From NCBI GenBank assembly GCA_013339685.2, contig CM023485.1:53256692-53320691 (forward strand): a stretch of 64,000 bases of DNA. The letters run 5' to 3'. Source of the DNA: Hyalomma asiaticum. Its lineage: Eukaryota; Arthropoda; Arachnida; Ixodida; Ixodidae. Below, in pieces: positions 34,901 to 46,900 of this stretch (the first letter of the stretch is position 1; each line of letters begins with the position of its first letter). The notes under the pieces are model-generated. The model made no database searches. It saw only the letters and a list, made by a program, of their open reading frames with translations, and was not told the origin of the DNA. The translations under genes and the position numbers were made by a program.

Positions 34901-37900
34901 GTGAATGCCTTTTTAAGCTTTTATGTTATTTTCTGATGTAAATCTCTATAAACCATGTGTAATACTTCTATTCTCCGTGAATGGGAATTCAATTAGTTGA
35001 ATGTTGTATAATACATAAAGATACTCGAGTTATTTCATTTAATGAAAATGTTTGTTCTGACACCCTTCCAGCGTCCCGTTTTTTTCCCCTGGCCCCGACA
35101 GTATTATTATATATCTGAATATGTATCAATAAAAGCACTGTACAGGTGAGTGTGTCCCCCCACCTTCCTCAGAAGAAGGCCATGGTTTATGTTCTCCGAG
35201 AGCAGGTAGCCACCAACAAGGTGCTGCACGGGACCTGCTTCTCCGCAATGTGGTCGCAGTACAAAGAGATTCAGGCCACGCTTCCTGGACAGATTGAGGG
35301 AAAAGAAACAAGGGCAATGCTGTCATCGCTTACAGGTTTTACACAAGCAGTGCATGTAAATACGGTGCAATCATAATAAACAATCATTTGTCTTGTGTGA
35401 ATGCACTCCTGATGGCACACTCATGCAATCATTTGTATTGTGTATGTTAATATGAGTTGCCATAATCAGCTTGTCTCAATCAGCAGAGCATGCATGTCAT
35501 AGAGCTAATTTTACCTTCAGGAGGGCTTGAAGAAAAACTAACAAACATTGAGGGAGCATCAGCAATGGCTTCAGCCTGTCTTTATTTATCACATATTTTT
35601 GCAGGCATTATAAAACAGCTGACACAGTACAACGGATGGAATAAGGACATCTCCAGAACTAATTCCACAGATAAGGATCAATGAAATAAGATTAAACAAC
35701 CAAGAAAAGTCAACAATAGCTTCAGCATGTTTTTCTTCACCTTTTCTTTCTTTTGCTGGTGCTAAAGGCCTCCACTGCTGGCATGAGTCAAACTTGCTTT
35801 AGCTGGATGAACTAGTATATAAAACGGAGGCCAGCGAAGCACCACCGAAACAAGTTTTGAAGTATGCAGTGATCAGAGAGGATACAAATAATTTATTGAA
35901 TATATTCGCATGTGCTTTCACTAAGCCAGTCTAGAACCAAGTATTACCACCACATGTTGTCTCATAATAAAAGTTAATGTTAGTGCTTCTCTTCATCTGC
36001 TCTTGTTCCCACTGAATTTTTCTTGCGCTAAAACACTAAAGATCAGGCGTGCTGTTCCCAAGCTCTCATATGGGCATCATGTCCTTGGTATACTAGTAAG
36101 TAGCCTTCACAAGTCACTGTTTCCACTATGCCAATGCTTGCTGTGCTGTCTTGTTGCCAGTTACACTTTTCACTACATAGCTATCTACTCTGAGACAAAC
36201 AGCTACAGTGGCTAAATGGTAAAACAGCATTCAAAGGATGCTTAATATCGAACAAGGTCCTCACTGTTCCAACCAGTACTAGTTAAGCACTTCACTGACC
36301 AAGAAATGACAGGCATACTTACTTTCTGAAGTGGTTGAGGACACACATGTTGGCATACATGTAGTACAGGTAGTAGTTGTATGCTGGGTTTTCAGTGTCG
36401 GTGTACTGCTTGGGCAGTGGCACATCCTTGTCAATCATGGGGTACTCGGGCTTAGATTCATCATCCACAGAGTCAAAGCCCACAATCTAACAAGAAAGCA
36501 ACAGAAATGTTGTTAAAGGAAAATTCAGTGAAGATGCACAGGAATGTCATACACTGAAACACAAAATCTAAAAACACTGTACCTTCTGTCAACAAAAATA
36601 CAATGAATTCAATCTGTATTGTCTGTATTTAATGTTGCCATAACATAAAAAAAAAAGGATCAATGCAACAGGAGACTACAGGAATAATACAGGGTTTGAC
36701 TATTAGCCAAAATATGCAAGATCAATATAACTTTGATATCTAGATATGTTTATTATGACAACATGATACCTTAATGAAATAACCACTTCTTCTCATGTTA
36801 TCTCTGCCTGACATGATGAACATCAAAAGCAGGGGAGCAAATATGATGAGCTGTTGAGCCATAAAAAGCAATACGACAGAATATTGCAATAATGGGTGAC
36901 ATCAGTAAAGTTAAATTCATTTATAGTGTCTTGCACTTCAATGAGCCAAATATGGCTAGAATTTTTCATGAGTGCAATGAAAGGAAAAAAGAAAGGAAAC
37001 ATTCAGTTACTTCTAGCAGAATACTAGTTCAGCAGTTTGCCTAATCCTTTAGAGGGCCCCTCACAAAGTCTGGCCACTTTGGGCTGACAGGCTAAGTGCA
37101 TACGATATGCACGCTCATGGTTGTGTCTGGTAAGAACTAGTACCCTATTTTCGTGATTCTAGGTACTCCCCTTTCTTTTGAAGAGCACATAGCCGATGCC
37201 ATACGTGCTTGCTCTCTGCCAATCCGCGAGGCCATGTCCTGTGTCTTGAGACCATGCCTATGTAACTCGGTATCTACTATGGGACACTGAGAACAGCGAC
37301 TGAAGCAGTGCGACAAACTCGAGTTTGAATAGCAGTGAGAGTGAGTGACTGACTATAAGACACAAGAAGTAGTGGGTTCACAGTGTGTGCCTAGTTATTT
37401 TTAAAGTTTTCAAAATGAAAGGAGATTTTTTGCGCCCATTTTGTCGAAATATTGCGTCGAAAAGGGGGTGCGGTGTGCAGTAAATTTAGATTTTCCAAAC
37501 CTAAGCACCCCCTCCCCCCTCACTTAAAAAAAAAAAATCTTAAAATAAAAGGGGGGGGGGGGGTGCTTAAGATTGCATAAATACGGTACAATGTTAAGCC
37601 CACACTGGGAAAAACCTAAAATTTCAAACCCAATGTCTCCTGCTCTTTTCCTCATTAGTGCCACATTACAAGATAGGAAGATTATGTATATTGGCTGGCA
37701 GCCAACACTCACGCACACGATACTTCAAATGTCAAACGAAGCGGGAGATGCTGTGCTTTCAGTGGCTGCTTCCTGGGAGAAGCTGATTTGCCCCAAGCAC
37801 AACAGCGTGCACTTCATGCCAGAGCAGTGGCAAGTAGCAAGGGTGTCAATATGAGCGCTAAACTTCAACTTCTGCCAGGTTGCACACCACTTGAAATATT

Positions 37901-40900
37901 TTTATCTCTGCTAATAATGAATCCTTTTGAAAAATTGGGCGTGTAAAAATTTCAGTGTATAAACAGAACTCGCTGTGTCGTCCGGTGAGGGGCGCTATAA
38001 ATCCAAATTGCTTAAATGATAATTTAAATCTACAGTCCATTACAAATGCAGGAGACAGTCGGAGATGCTTCGAGGATTCTACCAATGTGATTATCATCCA
38101 CATTTATGGCTTGGCTGTTTACTAAAGCAATGTTAGTTAACCAAAAAATGCCAGCAGTTGGCTGTATTTCCAAAATATAGGCTGATGTTGAATATAGGTA
38201 GCTTTGATGCAAATAAAAAAATAAAGTATGGTATCATCAACACAGTTAAACAAAGGACATGCATTATTTTTTCAGTAGACTCATTCCTTGCTAGAAGTGA
38301 AAATTACACATCAACTGTCAGGACTACAGTCCAGCGGCAGCCGCCACATGTATCGGTGAGGACCATCACCCTAACTGAACTGTAGTGCAATTTATAAGAT
38401 CCATTGTAGGAACAGTGGCCTAAATAGTTACATTTGACAGTACAAAGTTACATTTGATGACATTGTGAAAACTCACGTATTGAAGGAACTGGTGCAGCTC
38501 AGGGTGTGAGCTGGGGTCATTGGTGGCCTCGAAGAGAGGCATGAAGATGTTCTCCAGAATTTCTTCGAAGTTATTCACAAGTTTGTTGGACTTGAACACA
38601 TCGCTAGAGGTAAAGAACAACAGTAATGCTTGCGTAAAGACGGTGGAGTGAAAGTGGGGGAATCACGCAATGACCACACATGTGCATTCTGATTAGCATG
38701 TCTGGCCTCGCACACTGGAACTGCCCACATCGCTTACAGCACACTTTCAGTAGCTGCACTTATGCCTGCAGAGAGCTAGGCACTAGCATGAGCATATTTG
38801 TCAGGCTACAGAACTGTTCGTTTAACAATATACATTGGAATGGTCACCAAGCATCATATGAATCGCAATGATGAAGCACTGGTCATGTCAGTGTCAACAT
38901 GTTCATTTGGCAGAATTTTCAGGCGTTGTTGTACACACAAATCTCCATTGTCTAGAGACCATTGCCACAACCTACAATACTTACAAGCCTCATTTCTGGT
39001 CAGACACTTTTTCCACCTGAATATTTCTATGCCAGTGCCAAACTGAGCAAAATGTTGATTATAGGGTGATTCCACGTAAGATCGAACAAAGCATGGCTGG
39101 TCACCCTCTCAAATTTATTTCAAAATTTTATATATTGCTGCCTGATGAGTGGAAAGCAGGGATCCGCAATTGGTTTTGCTAGAAAAAATTTTTGCGAAGA
39201 GCTGGGAGTCAATAATGACGGAGAGGTGGAGTGCCGCGCTTACCTGCTGTTCTGTTTTCGCCAACTTTGGTTAATAATTACACGGGCTATATTAAGGTGA
39301 GGTGGCTGAAATTTATTTACGTAACTATATGCATTCGTCTCCTCGTGTTAAGATATTTTTGCTTTTTATGGGTAGAGTAGATATTTTTATAAAAAATCTC
39401 AAAATCGGCCAAGAGAACGTTTTTCTGTCTACTTTGCAGGCTTATATCTCAAAAAAGGCTTGCGGCAGAGCGGCGAAAATTCCGCATTACGTTCTAAGCT
39501 TACTGTTTTGTGAAACTGCGAAAGCTCAAGTTTATATGACTTTTCAATAAAGAGATACGGGCGGGCTAACTTCAAGAAAACACCGAACAATGGAAATTTC
39601 TGAAGACAATTAAAAAAAAACCCATTTTTGATATTTTTTAAACTTTGTACACTTATTCTCCTTCACATTGGCTTTCAAAATCACTAAAAACATGTTGCAT
39701 AATTTTGTTCCACTAGGAGTTACAGGCTGTCGAATGAGACCTTTACGCAATGATAGGCAATTGTTGTTGATCCGGCTTCTTGCCCGCCGAGTGTATAGAA
39801 TGAAAACAGAATTGAATTTCTGGTCCTTAAGAGGCCAGCAGCACCGAAAAAAGGTGTTAATGCACTGATGACGTCAATTTCGAAACGATTTAGTCACCAG
39901 AGCGGTCATGAGCGCGGGGCTACCGAGCAGGTGCGCGCGCCCCTCAGATGCTCTTAGAGACGGCAGTCAGAGCGCCTTTTCGCCTCCTCAGACGAAAAGC
40001 GTTCGAAACACTTCTCGGGTAACTTCATCGCGTGTGCGCTAGAGATTCGCTATCCATTTCGCCTTTTGTTCGCACCGCAGTTAGGCGTGATAACAAGGCG
40101 GAGATGGAAGCAAGATCAAAACACTATCAGATAGCTATGAGCGCTTGCTTCACGCACACGGTTGACAGCCGCTGCCGCGACAGGAACTGTGCACCGCCAC
40201 TTACGATCAGTAGAACTCATGAACGTGGCACTCCGGTGGCAAAGAAAGGTATAGAACGCCAAAGAAAACAAAAGCAAAACAATCGATAACCGGATGCGCG
40301 CGCCTATCTCGTTTACGGCAGTAGAAACACTTCGGTAACTTCAACGCGTGTGCACTGGAGATTCGCTATCCATTTTGCCTTTTGTTCGCACTGCAGTTAG
40401 GCGCTGATAACAAGGCGGAGATGGAAGCAAGATCAAAACGCTATCAGGCAGCTGTGAGCGCTCGCTCCACGCACGCGGTCAACAGCCGCTGCCGCCAGAG
40501 AAACTGTGCACCGCCACTTGCGATCAGTAGAACTCATCAACGTGGCACACCGGTGTCAAAGCAAGGTACAGAACGCCAAAGGAAACAAAAGCAAAACAAT
40601 CGATAACCGGATGCGCTTGCCTATCTCGGATACGGCAGCAGAGGGCCTGAACTGTCCGCACGTTCAGCCCGCAGTTCACACTTCAGCGGACGCCAGGAGT
40701 GGTTGTGCTTCGCCCTTACGCTCTTGTGCGTCTTAAGGCGACAATGTATAGCTCTGAGCGAGTCTATTGTGCAGACTACCTATCCAAGCACAAGAAGCGC
40801 ATTGCAAAGAAGCGAAATTTTCGCAGAGTTACAGACCTAGACATTGCTTCTTTGAAACAACTTTTAAAATCAGAACGAGTTGTGACTGTGAAAGAGACGG

Positions 40901-43900
40901 ACTACTTGTGCTACCCGTGCTTTCTCTACTTCAGCAATGAAGTATCTTCATCGAACGTGCAGCTAAGCGATGACATTTTTGTGCCCCCTGATGAAGAAAT
41001 CGACGTCATCAACGAGACCATTGCGACTACCGGCGTGTCCCCTTTGAAACCTCCAGGCGCAGTGAGAAGTCGGGACAGACCTGCTTACCTCAAGAGAAAA
41101 CAAAGGGAGGTGCAGGAAGCGGTATCCGGAAATGTTCGCTGCAAGCTACGCCGGGTGTACAATCAAGGTGACGCATCGGGAAGTTCAGCCGACGGAAAGT
41201 GCTCGTTGTGCGCGCAGTGGACAGAAAGCCTTCGGCAAGCTTATGCAGCATCGACGACACCCCAGGAACGTTGTCAACTTCTCACTCTCCTGCCGTCAAC
41301 ACTAGTAAAAAGTGAGATTAAGAAGCTTATTCCTGAAGCATCGATGTACCAAATCAACAGGTCCAGGAAATTGAAAGAAAATCACGGCGTGTGGTACCGA
41401 CCGGATCCTTTCACGAGGCAGAAGGTGAGCCCCGAGGTCGTATCTGCGGCGCGTGAGTATTACACAAAGGACGAGTTGGAATGTTCCAGACAAAGCCCGA
41501 ACAAAAAGGATGTCGTATCGTTAATGGTCGACGGAGAAAAAGTGTTGGTGACAAAGCGTTTCATGACACGATCGATTAGAGAGGCATTCCGCATTTACAA
41601 AGACGACCATCCTGATTCTGGTATTGGCTTGGCAAAATTCTACACCTTGCGACCGCGCTGGGTAAAGTGTTATCCCCAACATGATGTGTGTGTTTGTGCC
41701 ATTTGCGCCAACTATAAACTTTGCCTTGCCGCTGTTGACAACACTACTGGCCACAGAATCGATGCTGATGAACTTCACGCAGCATTCGTTTGCATTCCGT
41801 CATCATCAGAGTGTTTTTTAGGCGAATGCAATCAATGTCCAAAAGGCAGGTCCCTGACTCTAGAGGAACTTAATATCCCAGAAGACGAAGAAATATTGCT
41901 AGGAATGTGGGACGCAGGCGACCTTGTGAAAAAAGTTTTGGGTGCTGACACTTTTTTGAATCATCTTCGGGTATTGGTGGCAAGGTGGATCATGCACAAC
42001 CACATCAAGAAGACACAGAGCAGAGCTATATACGAGGAAAAGCAATGCACGCAGCGTGGAAGCATTGTATTCCACTTTGATTTTGCCGAAAACTGGACTG
42101 TTGTGCTTCCTGATGAAGTTCAGGCATACCATTGGCGCAAGCAGCAAGTATCCATATTTACATGCGTGGTCACAACGAGAAAATCTACGAAGAGTTTCGC
42201 GGTTGTTAGTGACGACTTGAGCCACGACTCCGCTCACGCCTGCTTGGCTCTTGCGAAAGTTAAAGAATGGGTGGACGACAACCTGCCGGTTTACTCCAAG
42301 GTGACATATGTGAGTGATGGAGCCGCCAGTCATTTCAAGAATAGATATCAGCTTTTCGAGTTTGGAAAGAGCTGCTGTCCCAGTACCCAATGGCTATTCT
42401 CAGCAACAGGACACGGGAAAAACGCGTGCGATGGAGTCGGAGGTCTCGTCAAGCATCAGGCAATGCTCAACAACTTGAGGACAAGCCCTGAAAGTGCAAT
42501 TCGGACAGCCAGAGACATTGTAACAGTTTTGTCCCAGAAACTGAAAGGTGTGCATCTAATACACCTCGAAGAAAACGAAGTTGCTGCCTTCCGCGAGTTA
42601 AAGAAGGAAGAGTGGGTGAGAGTGCCCGCGTTCCATGGAATTCAGTCTTGGCATGTCTGGCAGCTATCCACGTCAACGGAAGCATCTCCTGGCTTGTACG
42701 TGGCACGAATAGCCGGGTCTGCTTGGAAGAAGTTACGTGTACATGAATGAAGAAATCTGAACTGTCTAATCAATCGAATAAATGATTTCAGCCCAGAAAC
42801 ATGATTTAATGAAGTGGTTCTTCTTGACCTTCATAAATTTTCCATTTTGCTAAAGATCATTTGGAAAGCGCTCTTTGCTTATTGTATTTTTATATTTTCT
42901 TTAGGGGGGGGGGGGGAGGGAGGGGCTAATCTAAGCTAACCATCGAGTTCTTACTGCCTTTTTGCTGAGGTAAAGGCAGAAAATATCTGTCTACGCTCCC
43001 ATACCGCAGCGCATCAAAAAACCCAACGCGTACAAAACTGCTCCCTAATCATTCATTATTGTGTCCCTAAGAGCTAATATGCAGCGTTCAGACATAAATG
43101 ACCAGACACATTATCATGCCAAAATTGCAAAGCCGTACGCGATCACAAATGTTAGAATCATCAGACGCGCATGGTTCGCTGAGCCTTCCGTAAGGGTCTA
43201 ATTCGACGGCCTGTAACTCCTAGTGGAACAAAATTATGCAACATGTTTTTAGAGATTTTGAAAGCCAATGTTAAGGAGAATAAGTGTACAAAGTTTAAAA
43301 AATATCAAAAATGGGTTTTTTTTTTAATTGTCTTCAGAAATTTCCATTGTTCGGTGTTTTCTTGAAGTTAGCCCGCCCTTATCTCTTTATTGAAAAGTCA
43401 TATAAACTTGAGCTTTAGCAGTTTCACAAAACAGTAAGCTTAGAACGTAATGCGGAATTTTCGCCGCTCTGCCGCAAGCCTTTTTTGAGATATAACCATG
43501 CAAAGTAGACAGAAAAACGTTCTCTTGGCCGATTTTGAGATTTTTTATAAAAATATCTACTCTACCCATAAAAAGCAAAAATATCTTAACACGAGGAGAA
43601 GCATGCATATAGTTACGTAAATAAATTTCAGCCACCTCACCTTAATATAGCCCGTGTAATTATTAACCAAAGTTGGCGAAAACAGAACAGCAGGTAAGCG
43701 CGGCACTCCACCTCTCCGTCATTATTGACTCCCAGCTCTTCGCAAAAATTTTTTCTAGCAAAACCAATTGCGGATCCCTTCTTTCCACTCATCAGGCAGC
43801 AATATATAAAATTTTGAAATAAATTTGAGAGGGTGACCAGCCATGCTTTGTTCGATCTTACGTGGAATCACCCTATAGTGATTCACTTCATATATGACTA

Positions 43901-46900
43901 CAGATGCATGAATCATTTTAAACCAATGGTAAGAAGAGAATGAAGGCTTTTCAAGTTGGCAAGCTAGTATCTTAAAGCAAGATAAGTTTATCCTATTTAC
44001 ACCGAAACACGTACTGCAACAATCGCAACGTGGTAGAAGCACATCACTCACTAGAGTCGAGGCACTTGTACAAGCCAGCGGACGTTGTCCGAGTACATGG
44101 TATTCCGGACTGCCCACTTGGCTAGCCTGTCCCACTCGTTGCGTGATCGGCCGTAGATTGAGAGCCGCAGCTCCGCATTCTGGTACTTGCTCTCTTCCAG
44201 GTCACTCATCACTTCCTGGCATGTGAAAGGCACAAATACTGTGTGAGTGCACAACGGAGCACTTTTCAATACTCAGTGTGGCCCAGCTGTAGTGTCTAGT
44301 AGGCCGTATTACAAATGCAAATTCTTTGGCCTTTTACTGTTGAAATCTTTATGAAATGTAAGTAAAAAAATACCCGCATTTCCCCGAAGGGGAGTATGAG
44401 GAAGTGCGAAGCACGGGGTGATGCTATGAGGGGGCGCGCGCGACTAAACTGCAGAGCCGAGCGAAGGAGACGGCAGCGAGAGAGCACGCGCCAGCCGACC
44501 CACGGAGGTCTGGCCGTTTTTAAGTGCAAAGCACTTTTACTGATGATGATGATTAAGTGTAATTAATGATTTAAAGTGTTGTTGTCATGATGCATTTGTA
44601 CACACACACACATTTATATATGAAGTATTATTTATTTATTTTACACTTACGCTTTTCGTATGATGCATTAATGCACCTCGCGAGTGCGTCACACACACAC
44701 ACACATACACACACTACACACGTCACTACAGATCAGCACCTATTCGGCGGCCGAGGGTGAGTGCAAACCTAACGAGGGGAGAGGCACACCAGCTGCGCGG
44801 AGAGGGTGCGAGGAGCCGGCGCGGCGCGCGCAGCCACGGCGCGGAGGCGCCAGCTTCACAACGCGCCGTGACGTCACGGCGCGGAGAGCGGTGCGGAGCC
44901 GGCGCGGGGCGCGCGCAGCCACGGAGCAGATGGCGGAGCGCGCGCAGTCACGTGGGGCGTGACGTCGCTGCGCCGTTGCTACAGACGCTCCTCTCCGCTC
45001 CTCGCGCCGTTGCGAGGGGAGAGGAGGAGGAGCGCGGATGCCGGCGGAGTTTTCGGGGTCGCTTAAGAAGTGCATTCGCACTTAAAAAAAGGCCATGAAC
45101 TGGCATCATTGTAACACTGACAACTCCAATAAGCTCTTCCCATTCTGGAGGTTTTCACTGAGAGATACTGTGAGCTTTCTTATATTAATGAGGCATGTAT
45201 TACGTTTCAAGCTTTTTTTTTTTTGTTTACAGTTAGCCAAAAGCGAACATATAGCCCTAAGCAGCACACCAGCTTGTCTCAAGGGCCTGCTACTCTGATG
45301 TTTAGGCTTTAGTGGATTAGCAAATTGACAATCAGCCAAACTTTTGGCGCACCCACCATGTAAGGCCTTGGCTAAACATCAATGTTGTAGGCTCAGTGTT
45401 CAGCACAATAAACAATCACTTGTGTCAACACTGAAGCGGTTGGTTAATGGTGTGCCACATCTTTCACCACCAATGTTATGCATATACTGAATGTATTATT
45501 GCTAACTTCAATTCCTGGCACTATTATCCTCTGCTGCCACACACATAATATTATGTAAACAAACCCAAGACTTCGTATAAAATAAAGAGCCACATGTATG
45601 AGTGTAATAAATGTCGCAGCCATTTTTTTTTTTTACCTATAAACCAAACTCAAAAGAACTGGTGACAAACCTTAGCAAAAGAAAGGAAATGTCCTGCGAC
45701 TACCCCAGAGTTCTTTATATCCTAGTATAAGTTGGGATAAAGTATTTGTAGACAAAGTAAACACTGGGATAATGTGTACGTAGTACAGTATATGCACACA
45801 GGCAAGACACACATACTATATGCCAATACAAAAATATTAGATTTAACAAGAGATATTTCAATGCAACTGTTGCGCTGTTTAGCTTTGCTAGGACATGATT
45901 GCAATATGGTTTGTTTTCAAGTTTTAAAATCAAGCAGGATATATGAGGAATTTTGCTAAAATGCCCTCTTTGCAAAGTGTTACTAATTGCCTATCATCTT
46001 AAACACTTCCATGAATGTCCCATTCTAATGAACTAATCGCACAATTTAGTTTAGAAAGTTATTTTCGTTTCCTTGATAAAAATCTCCCATGTGTTTACGG
46101 AAGGCCACGCTTACAAACCTTCAAAATTTCTGCAAAGTACTGCCCCCCAATGTAGTTGTCAGTCTTGAGGAATATTTCTCGCAGCCTGCTTTCACCAACA
46201 GGATTGTACTTGGTGTTGAACTTGTCAAAGCGATGAAATGTGTTTCGGTCCTGGATATCAAAAGGAGCAAGACAGAAGGAGAGAAACGTTAGTAAAACTT
46301 CATACATATACTGATGTGATATTGCTAAGGAAACAATGTGCATAAGAAAGATTCGTTCTGATCAGTTACTTGCTATACAGGCAACGCTGATGCATTTTCC
46401 TTACAATGAAGTGTCAAAAAATAATGCTGCCTGTTTGTAACAAGAGCCTTTTGGACCGCCTTTTACTGCTTGAGAATTCAAAAGGACTTTAAAGGTATTA
46501 CAACTCATCCAGTAGACTTCAGAGAGCCTGGCATGCATTTTCCAAGGTCCAAAACAGCTGCACATTGATATACAGTGTTACTGGTGAGATCCAGCAAACT
46601 TACAGCATGCACGTCCAGCATGTCGACACTCAAGTCATAGGCTGTAATGTTCATGGCACTGAAAACCTGCAAGATGAAAAAAATGTGAAACTCGCAAACA
46701 TGGCCATTTACAAATATCTGGCAGGGGTGGAACAGCTGGGGTCGTTAGTCAGAAACAAAGGTACATATATAAATGAGCATGCGCCAGGCAAAACAAGCTG
46801 CAAAATAAACCAGAACAACCATGCATAACCCTACATAACTGCACAAAACCACAGAAAAACCACAGAAAACGTTGAGAGTAAGGGTGTATAAACACTGTGT

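Larger units (their letters stand above)
31344..35910. repeat. 2.28-kb tandem duplication holding two AMPD2 exons
   Basis: Copy 1 is about 31344-33625 and copy 2 about 33626-35910, in direct orientation. They match along their whole length: the same palindromic MITE, the same two exons and the same intron text. The differences I see are almost all single-base insertions or deletions, many in homopolymers, plus a few substitutions. That pattern fits a very recent duplication or an uncollapsed haplotype in a long-read assembly. The junction has a short shared GCATA. Confidence 0.93.
39064..43873. mobile_element. 4.8-kb DNA transposon with long TIRs and TATA target duplication
   Basis: The element sits in the AMPD2 intron between the exons at 44052 and 38477. 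Both ends begin GGGTGATTCCACGTAAGATC and are flanked by TATA (39060-39063 and 43874-43877). Equally valid would be a TA duplication with ends starting TAGGG. Inverted repeats of about 685 bp enclose a single uninterrupted plus-strand gene and a pair of internal direct repeats. A 4-bp duplication with a D...D...D-type transposase recalls the Sola superfamily. That assignment is inference from structure only; Kolobok-like groups were considered but use TTAA. The intact gene and well-matched TIRs suggest recent activity. Confidence 0.88.

Noticed and set aside
39302..39550. 82-codon protein encoded in both transposon TIRs
   Set aside because: It is mirrored only because the TIRs are identical. 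There is no start context and no recognisable domain, so a chance frame is likelier.
38606..44051. The transposon insertion disrupts AMPD2
   Set aside because: It lies wholly within an intron. The flanking exons keep splice sites and join in frame through the split Tyr codon.
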